From Apostichopus californicus (lineage: Eukaryota > Echinodermata > Holothuroidea > Aspidochirotida > Stichopodidae): a stretch of DNA of 64,000 nucleotides. Below, one piece after another: positions 35,831 to 48,250 of this stretch. The position numbers were made by a program, and so were the translations under genes. The notes beneath the pieces are model-generated. The model was not told the origin of the DNA and ran no database searches. It was given only the letters and a program-made list of their open reading frames with translations. The stretch spans positions 855 through 64,854 of the forward strand of contig JAIPMN010002284.1 in assembly GCA_020650975.1 (NCBI GenBank), written 5' to 3'. Position 1 is the first letter of the stretch, and every line of letters begins with the position of its first letter.

Positions 35831-38510
35831 TGTGGCGGACATAGCTAATGTAAAATTGACACTTTCAAGTCTCCTCGTTAATACGCCCTGGACGTCCTTA
35901 CATGTAACATTATATCACGCAATTGACAGTATACTGTTTACTATTTGAGATGACCGTATGTAGACGGTGTATAGACCGTGCCTAGGGTAGCATTGCTAGT
36001 ATATGTAGTGAGCTACAACTCTCGCCGGGGTTGGCTCACAGCATGTGTAAATAGTCATGTTAGGATTTCATCGCATCTATCCATTTCATTTGTGAGTTCG
36101 GGATACATGTGTTATATTGTTCCGGAATCTGCATGGTCCAAGGAGTGTAAAACGGTACTATATAGCAATCGGACGTTTTATTTCGTCAGTGACTGTCTTG
36201 TGATTGTGGGATGTTACTGGTCAAGGCCTGTTTCAACTAGACCTAACTCTATGGAATTACTCAGAGTCACGGTAGTATTTCGCCAAAGATTGAACGAGAA
36301 ACGTGGATTTGGATATTCACTGCTAAATTTGAGCTGAAGCTTAGTCATGTATATGCTACCCTGGTCGATTCGGGCCAGCGTCTCCTCGTAGTTGTTCGAT
36401 TATTGTTTAGTGTTTTTTGGTAATTCGTTGATAGTAACGTAAACCATTTCCCCGTGACATATCACGCATGAGGCATCTTTTAGGTATATTCTTTTGTTCA
36501 GTTTGCGGTATCTTGCGATCAAATTGTATTACGGAATCGGCAAGCTGCTTGCATATATTGTACCGTACGTACCTATTGACGCTCCGCTAAGTAAACGATG
36601 CCTCTCTTTGAGTGGATATTTTGCAAATAAAATTTTGACTAAATTTTCTGCTTAAAATTTTCTTAAAACTAGTTGTCAATCTCTGTTTTCAGACATTCCA
36701 GAGGTACATGTCACGTGACTACCTAAAATTTCCATTTCGTGGTCGTTTTTTGATGGGTTATAGTAGATTTACGAAGATTTTTTACACATGTTGGTTATGG
36801 GTATGTAAACTCCCAAATCAATGGAAAATCCCCCCCCCCCCAAAAAATAAAAATATTATCTTCATAGTTGATTAATATAGTAGTAACGAAATCAATATTC
36901 AAAAAACGTAGTAACTGAATAGTTTGCGGAATCTATTACATACATTAACGTCTGTTCGATCACGTAAGTCTAGCTGTAATGTCCAGCATATGATCGTAAC
37001 GATATCATGGACCCAAAGGCAAGGCAATGTTGTTGATGTTGAATACCGTAAATTCGCCTCAATTTCTATCACGTTATTGCCACGTGGTACACATGCGCCT
37101 CATATGTTGAAATCAAACAATCTTTACACACAATCACGTGTATTTTATGAGTATCCATGCATACGATATCAGTGCGATAGATATAAAGTTCGTTTGGTAA
37201 CACTTTAAAACATAACTGGTTTTGCATTGGACGAATGCGGTTCATAGTTTCAAGCTTTCAAGAAACTTTAGTTGTGCATATCTTCATCAATTTGGTTCAT
37301 TGTTGAAACACTTTGTTCTGCATCGTGTCAGGAGTTCGTCGCATAATAGGAACATTGGTAAGTTAACTTTCTCAGTAACTGTTACATGCATTGAAAGCGA
37401 AAGAAATGTCCATTTTGTCTCGCTTGAAACGTACAATAAGATGAACCAAACTACTTGTGAATAATATGTTCAGCTTGTGTTACAATCAAATCTCAATAAA
37501 GTATTGCTAGCACTACATATGTTGCTAGATCACACAGTGATTTCAGCAATATTCGTTACAGTATCAAACAACATTTTTGTATAATGTAATACTTGCATCG
37601 CTTACTGTCATCTTGCATTGAGTAAATAAATAATAAGCAATATATGACAGCATAAGGAGAAGAAATTAACGTTGCTCATTAAATTATTGACAGTGCTAAT
37701 CAAATAAAACATAATATATGTAAGATTAATATATGTTGCAACGCGCTTCTAAACTTTAAAATTTAATGAGGCATACTGTGGTCTCTTATTTGCTCCTGAA
37801 GTGCATAAAGAATTACTTAACGTCATCATGAAGGTCCAAACTCTCACTTTTCTGCTTCCAATAAGATCTGACGCTCATTTAGTTTAAAGTTTACTTAAAA
37901 CATAGTTATTCTTATCAAAAATTTTTTAAATAATTTTACGTAAGCAGAATGTAATTATTCAAACCATTACCTATAGCCTTCAACATACCCAAAGAGAAAA
38001 GCATTTTATACAAATTGCGTTCACTTATGCAGTGCAGTGCAGTGTCAAAGGACAAGAATTGTGCGGACTGTTGAAATGCTTTTAATCTGCTCCTCTTTCA
38101 ACAGTAAAACTAAATATATACCCTCAACTATCCAAAGAGAATTTTCTGATACAAATGTCATGACATGTCAATGAAAGTATAATTTCTCTAGATAGCACTT
38201 ATCATTTCGGTTTTTATTCTACCAATTCGACTCCCTCTTATAGGCCTTATTCAAGTTTTGTTTACAATGGACTGCGACCTTAAACATAGGCGTCATCACT
38301 GAAAGATACCCACCATCCGCGACAGGTTTCATAGCTCAGACAGTTTCGCACAAGCTTGGCATTATTGTTACTTGCGATTATCTTTGACCACAGGAAAGAC
38401 CTATTGATCTAAACAAGCGCTTTCTTGTAGTCGATAAAGGCACAAAAGACACGTTTCTTTTACTCAAATAGATATCAATGACTGAAAACTACAACATTTT
38501 TGTCTAATAT
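35831..38510. other. Gene-free region
   Basis: I see no coding or repeat structure beyond a C-run (36830-36840). Confidence 0.4.
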
Positions 38511-38519
38511 GAAATGATT

Positions 38520-39780
38520 AGCCCTGAAACTCGCTTTCTCCTCCCCTAAGGTCTCAGTTTTATCTAAATAATTCCACATACGCTCGTTTAAAATAGCGGT
38601 AAATAATTTCCCCATGCGGCTTAAAAGGTTAATACCCGATAAATATTAACATCATTACTTCATTAGGCGTACGTTTTCCTTTAAATAGTGGCTTGAATAA
38701 TCCAATCGTCCAGTCCATGGGCACCGTGCCAGAGGCCAGTAAAACATATAGCAGTTTGGTTATGAACTGGACAACAGTAACTGGGCTATGTTTTAATATT
38801 CATTTCTAATTTTATTAACCCCAGGAGATTGTAAGTTTCTAATTTGTGCAGTAACTGCTCCTTTATGTTATATCAACATTCAAATCCTCATCAGCAGTAG
38901 AGGTCACGGTACTTAAACCTGGAGATACATTAAAATGCACATGCTCAATTTAACTGAGATTCATCAGATGAATATTAAATTCCTCTATATAAATATGGGA
39001 GATACATTTCTGCCACGAGCTGGCCTTCTTAATTATATCCCAATACTTCTTTGGTTCTGATTTTTCATTTTTCTCATTTCTATATGTAAATTAGTAACAT
39101 AATCTGGTTTTGCTTTCTTCAACTTTTTCTTGTACTGCTGGCAGAGAACTCGGAGCTCTTGTCTAGATCTATCGCATTTGCTAAGTTAGTGTGCAAGTAT
39201 AGATTTAATGTTATTTGTCCTGGCTAATTTGCAGTCATTCCTATTCGGTCTCTTCTAAATCAAACTCTCTCAGTGATGTCGTGGAATAGTCGCTTCACAT
39301 TAGTAGACACATAATCTATTTGTACTTGAGAAATGTTGGAACCTTTTATCAAATCCCGATGCTCGATGGTCAACTTCATCCATTTCGAAGAGATTTTAGA
39401 AATCATGTCTTTGACCATTCTTCCAAATGATTTTAGTGTTACTACTGCCACATTCGCCTTCAAAAAAAGATATTGGCTCAGGTATCGTACATGATGCCGG
39501 CTCTTTTGAATCGCCTTTAATTTCAACACATATAGGATTGTGATTATACGACTTAACCTTATCGAACATGTCAAGAATTTATCGACAATGAATTCCACCC
39601 AACCAAAACCGGCTAGAAACATTCTTGGCGAAAACAGTAAAGATTGCGGGAAATAATTCAGGGTCAATTCTGTCAGTTTTTTCTTCTTCTGATAGGCAAA
39701 TAATGTCTATACCTTTACATTTTCAGTCAAAACAATTAGTCTCTCAAAATCGTCAAAACTCTCTACACGCTGGAAAAATG
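38520..39780 (-). mobile_element. Old LINE, endonuclease and RT fragments
   Basis: The minus strand near 39530-39740 reads endonuclease pieces (ICLSEEEKTDRIDPELFPA, NPICVEIKGDSKEP). Near 38530-38800 it reads reverse-transcriptase pieces (ASGTVPMDWTIGLFKPLFKG, GINLLSRMGKLFTAILNERM). Order and spacing fit one 5'-to-3' non-LTR element with the middle decayed. Many stops and frame changes. The clade was not resolved. It ends only ~120 bp before the start codon of the cupin gene, on the opposite strand. Confidence 0.7.
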
Positions 39781-39899
39781 AGACTAACAATTTGACTCTG
39801 AGCGTGTGCTTCATGTTTGGTTGTCGCATTTTCCTTCCTTATTCAAAAGTTTATCTTCATATGGTTCTAAGTAACTCTATTTTCCATTATAGATAAAGA

Positions 39900-41180
39900 A
39901 TGGCTCGTCAATACATTGATGACATTGCCACCTGGTTTGGATGGACAATGCCAATATGGGAAGAAACATTCCCGGTTCTTGGCAAGGGTACGTTACTGTT
40001 TAACATCAAACGAGATAAACCATTCTACATCGCAGTTTGTAACAAGGAAGATGATGGAATTGCTGAAACCACCATTCTGTTAGAAGTAGTTGAAAATGGA
40101 GCGTCATTTCGCACACAGCAGCGCTCCATTGTCTCTAGCATGAACAATATTGGGTATGAGCCATCCAAGATTGTGACATACTGGTACAGTTACGATAGTG
40201 ATAATATGACAGTAAAATATGGGAAAGGCTATTGTATGGAGGAAACTACACTGTTAAAATACACTTTTACAGATGAAAGCGACAGGGCAAAATATTTTGA
40301 CCCAGCAGAGACACGAGTTATTAAACTGTTCGACTCCAATCCTTTGGAATCCCATCGGTATTTTCTTTGGTCAATGATGATGTCAATTGCGCCACCCAAT
40401 AAATTAATCGACGTTGAAAAACGCATAATGCTTACCCCTTATCCTTTTATGTGTAATCGACCACCAATTGTTCGAGACAGTTCGTTGTCAAACATGTTTG
40501 ACATTGACCTGGGTAAATATACCTATTCAGGCAGCCTTCCTGAAGCCTGTAAAGGTTTGTATGATGATGTCAAAGGTATCAACATGAGTCTGGACTATGG
40601 GGAAAAAGAGTACAAGTTGACGGACGCAATTAGGCACAGCATCGAAGACGAAAACGGTCTACTTTATAAAACCTTGGAGAAAAAGAAGGGTGAATTTGGT
40701 AGTGTTCACCAAATTTATCTCCGCATCACCCTTGGTAAGAATTTCGGAAATTCGCCAGGTATCCCGTATGTTTTAGAAATATGGCCAAAGAAATGCGGTA
40801 GCCCGATCCATAACCATGGCAACTCATGCGCGGTGATTCGTGTTTTACACGGTGGCGTAACTATTTCAATTTACAACAAAAATACAACCGTTGAAGGTAC
40901 AACGCCACTTACAGAATTTGACGTCGTAAAAGATGATTTTACATGGATTTCGCCAAACTGGTACCAAACGCACAAGCTTTGGAACAAAACAGATGACTTC
41001 TGTGCGACTATTCAGTGTTATCAGTATGGAGATAATGACGACATACATTGGCCATTCTTCGACTACCTCGATTCAAAAGCTCATAGAGTTGATGTCTTTG
41101 CGCCAAATTCAGATTTCCATTTCACTGAAATGTACGATAAAGTGATGAAAGAGTATGAAGAATTTATGGCAGGCAAGTAA
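39900..41180 (+). CDS. Cysteine-dioxygenase-like cupin protein, 426 residues, single exon
   Basis: Intact frame. Residues ~280-390 form a cupin with the cysteine-dioxygenase pattern: SPIHNHGNSCAVIRVLHGGV gives H304-x-H306 and nearby C310, and NWYQTHKLWN gives a third ligand candidate, H358. CDO family enzymes bind iron by three histidines and oxidise thiols such as cysteine with O2 in the cytosol. The N-terminal ~200 residues are extra: CDO alone is about 200 residues. They carry an IVTYWYSYDSDNMTVKYGKG block reminiscent of methyltransferase-FA/farnesoic-acid-type domains (weak inference). No signal peptide. Start: ATG 39900, 5 bases after an acceptor-like ttccattatag-ATAAAG, so a 5'-UTR intron is possible. 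AATAAA lies 66 bases after the stop. Substrate unknown. Confidence 0.8.
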   Translation: MARQYIDDIATWFGWTMPIWEETFPVLGKGTLLFNIKRDKPFYIAVCNKEDDGIAETTILLEVVENGASFRTQQRSIVSSMNNIGYEPSKIVTYWYSYDSDNMTVKYGKGYCMEETTLLKYTFTDESDRAKYFDPAETRVIKLFDSNPLESHRYFLWSMMMSIAPPNKLIDVEKRIMLTPYPFMCNRPPIVRDSSLSNMFDIDLGKYTYSGSLPEACKGLYDDVKGINMSLDYGEKEYKLTDAIRHSIEDENGLLYKTLEKKKGEFGSVHQIYLRITLGKNFGNSPGIPYVLEIWPKKCGSPIHNHGNSCAVIRVLHGGVTISIYNKNTTVEGTTPLTEFDVVKDDFTWISPNWYQTHKLWNKTDDFCATIQCYQYGDNDDIHWPFFDYLDSKAHRVDVFAPNSDFHFTEMYDKVMKEYEEFMAGK

Positions 41181-41245
41181 ACAAACTTGTGAGCAGCCAA
41201 AGATTGACATTTTTTGATGTTTTTTTGCACGGACAAAACGGACTT

Positions 41246-41251
41246 AATAAA
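41246..41251 (+). terminator. Poly(A) signal AATAAA of the cupin gene
   Basis: Canonical AATAAA, 66 bases after the stop codon at 41180, in plausible 3'-UTR position. Confidence 0.5.
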
Positions 41252-42690
41252 GAAATTAAGCGTTTACATCGCCTTAGTTGTGCAATCAAATGGCTGAATG
41301 AACAGACCGTTTATCATTTGTTTCTCTTTAATTTCAGCTTTAATAAGATACATTCACTGATCTATGAATTATCTAAGCTCCTTACAAGCAGACATAGAAA
41401 TTATTTAATGTTCAATCTTATTTCCAATTGAATTCGATTTAACATACCGAAGTTACTCTTTAAAACAAAACAAGAAACTATTTCTAACCATTCGGCTGGT
41501 TAAATACACGTTCTAGTTATTTTAAACTTACAAATCCTCAAATTCCACATTCTGGCCATAAATGATATATCTTCAAAATATCATATGATTTTTCAAAGAA
41601 CAATGTTTAAGCTGTCATACTATAGAAGGTTTTTGTTTGAAAAAGATTATGTGACATTTGAGAAATTAATCAAGGAACAACTATGAAATTGTGTTACAAA
41701 ACTGTACTTTCTTTTCAACTGGATCCATGATAACTACAACCTGGCATGTATCCCCATTATCCACACTTGAAAAGAAATTAGACTGAGCTGCAATGAGATG
41801 TTTGTTCGTTTCTTTGTTGGATATTAGAATTGGTTACTGTTATCTATAAAGCCTACTTAATTTTATAATCATCCTACCTTTAACTTTGACAAAGATTTCT
41901 TTTGATAAAATGTTTTCCAACGCTGTTACTTTAACTTTGTAAGATATTCCTTTACCTCAACTACTTTGAGCCCTCGTTATTTTCATCTTTCTCCTGTAGA
42001 TTTCCATGAACAGAAAGACGTTTCAAACAACAGCTTTAGTTACAAAAGTCTTCTGCAACTTTCAATGGCTGTACGAGGCTCTTTTTTTGTCATTGATAAC
42101 GCATACGCTGATATTTTCATCTCGGTTTCTTTGGTATTATCAATATTGATTGTCTTTGTTTTTCTTTTATCATTTGCCTTTGGTTGATTTTCTCCGTATA
42201 GTTTATACATTTTTCATAAGTTTACCTACCTTAACGAGATACATTCTCTTATGATGACTGCGTTATATATTAAAGAAGAAATGCTTGTGTGTAATATGCT
42301 GTCTGTTTAGTAGTAACAAGACGAAGATAATAAATGAATCACAGCGTATAACTACCGTGTCTCATAGTCATATCAAGAAACACGCTTCGTTTATATTATT
42401 AATAACATATTGTGATGCTTTGCTTTGGAATGATAGAATATTTACCAAACTCAAATTCTTAAACCAGAAGGCATAATTAAGGAGTATGATATGTATATAT
42501 ATAAACTTTATAAAACATAGTACTACCCGGATAATAAATTTACCAACAAAAAAATAAAACAATTTGATTAGTTCATTATCTTTAAGCTGGCACATCAAAG
42601 TGGCAACTGAAGAAAGTTGGCCTTTAGAGCGTCTTCGTCAGTATATGTTTTCAAAAAACGTTTCTGGTTAAAGTTGGCACCCGATACTCA
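41252..42690. other. Gene-free region
   Basis: AT-rich spacer; a hydrophobic open frame at 41966-42187 lacks an ATG start at its head and was not accepted. Confidence 0.4.
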
Positions 42691-42699
42691 TAGCTAGTA

Positions 42700-42797
42700 C
42701 AGTAACTACTGTTCATGTTCCACCACCGTGCATCAGTAACTACTGTGCTGTGTTCGCAACACGGTAACATGTGTTACAGGTGGCACAGTAATTACTG
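42700..42797. repeat. Three copies of palindromic CAGTAnnTACTG
   Basis: CAGTAACTACTG at 42700-42711 and 42734-42745, and the perfect palindrome CAGTAATTACTG at 42786-42797, in under 100 bp. Confidence 0.8.
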
Positions 42798-43396
42798 CAA
42801 AGCTGTTACACGTTGAACTACGAGTCCGAAAGGTGAAAATGCGCGGCGGCTGGGTAACGAAGACTACTCCCTAGCCGTACAATACGGAGTGCATGGTCGG
42901 CGCTGGCACAACACGTAGCCGACACACTGCGGCGGCGGTTATTTTATACTGCATGCGAGATTCAGACGGTATCTTAACTTTTCTCCAATCGTTTTGGTAA
43001 ATCCATTTGATTGAAACCTTCTTCACGGACAGGTGAGTGTGTGCAAGTCTCAAATAGATACAAAACAGATACACAAAATGGGAACTAAGGTGGGGAGGGG
43101 GAACCTAGATCAGCCTTATGTATAGTTTCACTTCTAAATTAGGCCTAGGCTAGTAACAGTAATAAAATAGTTTACCAGCATAATGACTCGGCAGCTACTA
43201 CATTACTACTACTACTAGTATACCCTGCATCGTGCGTTGGTTTTTGCAAATGCGGGAGTGTTTGATGGTCAGAATTTAACACAAGTCCCACTAGGTTATT
43301 AAAGTCGTGCAGTCTCTATGTCAGGTACCTAAGGTTTTTCCATAACAAAAGTAAACTTATAGTAGTATTTAACCCGAATCTAGGTCTAGTGCCATT

Positions 43397-43942
43397 CCGC
43401 CATAGCCTAGGTACATGCCGCCATACCTTTCCGCCATAGGATTCGAGCATTTCCCCCATGGCACCGCCTAGGGCGGAAACGTACATTTTAGGAAGGACTT
43501 TACACTGGTGTACAGGAACGTACCGGTGAAACTTATTTTAAATCGCATGGAAGGAGAGGTACACCGTCTTCAAATGTTCAATGGTTGGTTGAAGTAATTG
43601 AATGAAAATAAATTTGACAGATTCTAGTTGTTGATTTAGAAGACCTATTTGGGGACAGACGGGCCTTAATTGGTAGTGTGAAGTGGAGCAATATACAGTG
43701 CATGTGTTGAACATTGAACAATGCTTGAATCATAAATTGCCCTAACAAAGCTTTACAATTAGATTATTCCTTACCTCATAATTCTGGGAATTTCTTGTTC
43801 CCCTGGCCCATCTTTACCCCATCCTAACAATCCGTTCCTTGTTATTCCTAACCTACATACTAACGTTACCCCTACCCACAGTTATGTACTCTTACCGCCA
43901 TCATAGAAAAAGTACTTTACCGCCATGGTGTTAACATGGCGG
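43397..43942. promoter_or_regulatory. Cluster of six CCGCCAT (YY1-like) motifs
   Basis: CCGCCAT occurs at 43397, 43418, 43431, 43895 and 43920, and its complement ATGGCGG at 43936. The last two form a short hairpin. CCGCCAT is the core of YY1 sites. No gene starts nearby, so function is unknown. Confidence 0.4.
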
Positions 43943-46355
43943 AAAGGCATGCACTTTTTTAAGTGGTAAGTACCCCTTTTGACCCTAATTCCTAAAGGCG
44001 TATGTAGTTAAAGAAACCATAGGTATTTTTGTGACATTTATGTTAGGCCTAAACGGTCACTAAACCGACAGACAGGCGTTCCTGGTGTTATAAAATTTAC
44101 ACAGTAATATATATATATAGGCCTATGTACGAGAAGGTGAATCACTTCTAAGCAATGTAGCACTAAATTGTCCACCCTTGCCCTTAAGTCTCGGAAAACA
44201 CAGGTACTTTATGCAATCGTTAATACCTTGCCACTGAAAAGTATAACCTTTTGGTTTGAACTGAGCAGTAAACTATACACTAAATGCATGAGAAACAACT
44301 CTGGAACACTCGTATGTAATTTGAAGGGGAAAGCTTCTCAATCTGTATGCAACTAAAATAATGTCACTGCCAATTTGTTTACAGTATGTGTGATCATCAC
44401 ATTTGGTGATTACATGTAGTTGATGGTAACCAGACAGTTTGAAAAACCAAATCTGTTAGCCAGTGGGTGTGCACGTACCATCCATAGAGAGTCATGTGAC
44501 ATATCCCATGGCGGCACAGTTGTTATTTCCCAATATCCGACGGTGCAGTAATTGTAATGTACTTCAGTACAGTATAGGCCCACAAGAAGGGTTGTGTAGA
44601 AATTACATTTCAATGTCACATTGGTCCACGTACAACTATAGTGCCAAGCTTCTTTTCATAAACAGTTTGTTCCCTGCTGCTGTATGATATTAGGCTTAGG
44701 TCAGCCTCTTCTATAACCACTATCTGAGAAATCTAACTGTTCCATGTTTGTCATGGCATCCTAGCAGTACTTAGTTGGACAATGTTAGCTTTCCACCAAT
44801 GGAAGACACCTGAGTAGCCTTATGATATTCAACAATAGTTTAGGTAGTATATTTGGCTAGATGTTCATAATTGCTAGGGAACAGCATGTTGTCTGCTGTG
44901 GAAACCTGCCTGGGTCATTCCGTGTCAAATCACGGATGGCTGTTGCTGCACCCTCTCCAAAAATTCCCAACTATTTTGTATGATTGGGCCACCATGAAAT
45001 TAGCATATTCTGAAAATTTCAGTTGCATTGCTTTACAATTGGCCGATTTATCACACTTTGAAATTCCGCAATTTGTCGCCACCGTGGCATTTTGGCATTT
45101 TCTCGACTTTTTAGGTCTCATTTCTCAGCAATTAAACATTCTACTACCTTTCTATTACAAAAATTCATTTTATAGTGAAGTCTTTTAATTAAATGAATTA
45201 AACCAGAAACAGACAAGTACATTGCAAATAGTATTTGTTTATATGAAATTAAAAACCGCACAGTATTGAATTGAATGACCTTGAAGTACAATACCCTGGC
45301 TCGAAACACATGGTAAATCAAAACAGGCAAAAACATTTTTTGTAAAAATCCCAAAATTTGAGGATTTTTCATTTCAAAATAAGGCAAAACTCCCTCCTGA
45401 AATTTTTTGTAAATACAGGGTGGTAATATATCTCTTCTAGAAAAAATTATCAGTTTCTTCAACATGACTCGTTTTGAGTTATTGGCCGTCAAAGACGACC
45501 TCTTTGTACATCGGAGCAACTTAACAACTTCATAAATTAATATTGAGAAAAGCTAGAACCCTGAAATTTCTTTAGGTGTAAGAACTTTATACTTATAATT
45601 AAAGTATAAAACCCTGACAGCTCTAACATGATTACTTTGGTAAAAAATTGGCATCAAAACCCCTACCCTAATCGCAGCATGAAATAGCAACTTTAGAGTT
45701 GCACAGTTTAAAGACAACATAGACACATGATATGGTATTTTAAGGGCGACCATTCTAGTTCTCTCACAAATCAGTAGTATCACTTTCCTTTTGTACAATT
45801 TTTAGAACTGCATGATCAGATTATGTGTAGAGCTATGAAGCCTATGATGTTGTTATATTTTGGCAAATGTTTTAATTTCTATATCATGATGAAATTATCA
45901 ATTATTGTAAGACGGACTCAATGACCCCCTGGAATGGTGCGTCATGTCCGATGAAATTGTGTGACTAAGGGGTCCTTCGAAGCGTACAATTGTTGCGTCA
46001 TTACAACTACAATATGTGCGTCAGTCTGCGTCAATGTGACATGCAGGGTCCATCATGGTCAGCAAACGATCGGTCAAAATTTTAATTTGGTGTATGTATA
46101 CAATGATGTCAATTTCACTATGATGCAGGGGAAATCAATGTTCAAAATTAAGTCAAAATTAATCTATTCCAGGGGTCTGAGGGTGCGCCATACAATTGCT
46201 AGACCTGTGCATTACTGGCATCTGCAATCCTAATAGTCATTTTATAATCAAAATAGATTAAAACATACTAAGGAGAAACAATAATTCACGCCTATTTTGA
46301 GTTAGAACGATCAATAATGTGTTAGTTCAACCAACACTGAGATTTGAGTAATCCA
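43943..46355. other. Gene-free region
   Basis: No gene recognised. The stretch from about 44905 (GGGTCATTCCGTGTCAAATC) to 46000 has the look of a decayed non-coding repeat: many short frames, no family match, and a CCGTG-TCAAAT-CACGG hairpin at its start. Confidence 0.35.
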
Positions 46356-46362
46356 CTAGACA

Positions 46363-48250
46363 ATGTTTGGCAGAAATCTGTCTGTATCAGAAATCGAAGC
46401 GAGTGAAGCTACCATAATTTCGTGGGTCCAAAAATCGGCATTTAAATCCTGGCAGCGTGACCAGCGATTATTTAAACTCAAACCCGTTCTTCTTGGAAAT
46501 GTACTTAGAGCAGGGGGTCATCTCGACAATGCTGATTTGGGAAATGACGTCAAGCACCCAATTATCTTGCCCCCTAGGGGAGCAGTAGTCACACTCATTA
46601 TTAGATATTATCATGAGTCGGTAGGTCATGGTGGTTTGGCCATGACGTTAAATGCCATACGGCAGAAGTTTTGGCTACTGAATGGTCGAACAGCAGTGAA
46701 GAGTGTAGTAAGTAAGTGCGTTGTTTGTCGTAAGATCCTTGTACGGCCTTCTTGTCGGGTAATGGCCGCCCTTGCCTTCGGAGAGAGTCTCCTCTGACAA
46801 ACCTCTTTTTAGTTTTGTCGGCGTGGACTATTTTGGGCCATTCGAAGCGAAAAGAGGTCGCTCGACCGTAAAGAGGTTCGGTTGCATTTTTACTTGCTTG
46901 TCCTCCAGAGCTGTTCATTTGGAAGTTTGTGAATCCCTGGATGCTGATGCCTTCCTTAATGCTTTCAGACGTTTTGCAGCAAGAAGAGGTCAGCCAGTTA
47001 AGATTTTTAGCGACAACGGTTGTTATTTCCAAGCTGGCGAGAAAGAGTTGAGAAATGCTTTTACAGCCATGAATAAAGATGATGTAGAAGCCTTTTTTCA
47101 TAGTAAAGGTTGTGAGTGGCACTTTAACCCTCCTACAGCCAGCCATTTCGGAGGAGCATGGGAAAGGTTTATGAGGTCGGTTAGAAGGATTCTTAGAGGC
47201 GTCCTGAGGCAGCAAATGGTCACTGATGAGGTTCTTACTACTGTACTAGCTGAGGTTGAATCTATTCTCAACTCAAGACCTCTCACTGACTTCTCCTCAG
47301 ATCCAAAAGATGAGGAGCCTCTTACTCCGAACCACCTGCTTTTGATGAGACATGGGCCTGACACCCCAGTTGACGCAGGAGTCTCTTACGGCCGTAAAAG
47401 GTGGCTTCAAGTACAGCACCTTGCTTCTTTGTTTTGGAAGAGATGGCGGAAAGAATATCTGCCTCTCCTCCAAAAACGCCATTAGAGGAATGTTCCGAAA
47501 ATGTTGTCATTGGGGACATAGTTCTTCTCACCGACGAAACAATTCCACGCGGAAAATGGCATTTAGCTAGAATCATTACAGGTTTGAAGAGTAGCAATGG
47601 GAAAGTAAGAAGTGTTGAGGTTAAGGTTCGTAATAAAATACTCAAAAGACCAATGACGAAATTGTGTATAGTAACGAGAATGTCTGATTAGCCTCATTGT
47701 TGATTTTTCTTTGAATATATCTTGCTTTGTCACAGTGTACTAAATTGTTTGATTAGTTGTAAATGTGTGTAAAATCCATATGATTTAACAGGGGGGAGTG
47801 TAAACGCGCTCACACGATGTGTTGTTTGTGTATTGTTACGAAGTTTGCGTCATGTAAAGTTGCAGTGCTACTGCGCGTGTGCGTGTTTGTGCGAGTGTGC
47901 GTGCGTGCGTGAGTATGTGTTTGAAATGTTTTTGTTTTCGTTGGTTCTGTCTTTACGGTCATGTACCGGTATATGAGTTCAGTCGATATTAAGAACGTAT
48001 TCAAGCAAGAAGTGTTTTCCAGTGTTTAACCAAAGATTTTATGTAAGTTGTGTTTTTACTGATATAACGTTGAATATTTGTTGTATACATGATTATTTAT
48101 TCTGTATGATTGGATTTATGTATTTATTCTTCAATAATTGACTTATTCATTAATCGATTTCCTGGTTGTTTAATTACAAACTTATGGGTTACGTTTTTAT
48201 TTGTTTAGTTACCAGATATCGCAGCAAAATAAACGAATCGACTCATTACA
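46363..48250 (+). mobile_element. BEL/Pao fossil, integrase end and 3' LTR
   Basis: Seen: the BEL/Pao segment before integrase (KHPIILPPRGA, HESVGHGG), the H2C2-type head (CVVCRKI), the integrase core (VGVDYFGPF, FSDNGCYF, HFGGAWERFMRS) and the following family-specific domain. A polypurine tract (GGGGGGAG, about 47791-47798) precedes a 452-bp 3' LTR, 47799-48250. The LTR starts TGTAAACG and ends CATTACA, with AATAAA inside. The 5' half, including reverse transcriptase and 5' LTR, is absent. Broken: 5'-truncated with a few further breaks. Fairly young compared with the copia scrap. It may be from the same family as 1-1112, but the parts do not overlap. Confidence 0.85.
47799..48250 (+). repeat. 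3' LTR of the BEL/Pao fossil
   Basis: The TGTAA...TTACA inverted ends, the preceding polypurine tract and an internal AATAAA near 48227 define the LTR; no partner LTR is in the window. Confidence 0.75.

Noticed and set aside
41966-42187. Hydrophobic 73-codon frame resembling a membrane protein
   Set aside because: No ATG at its head, no neighbouring exon signals, AT-rich composition favours Phe/Leu/Ile runs.
44871-45519. Overlapping 60-130-codon frames on both strands
   Set aside because: No family resemblance, several frames open at once on both strands, and repeat-like low-complexity surroundings.
1-48250. Treating the BEL/Pao pieces at 1-1112 and 46363-48250 as two halves of one split element
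   Set aside because: They are 45 kb apart with many unrelated elements between and share no overlapping part, so common origin cannot be shown.
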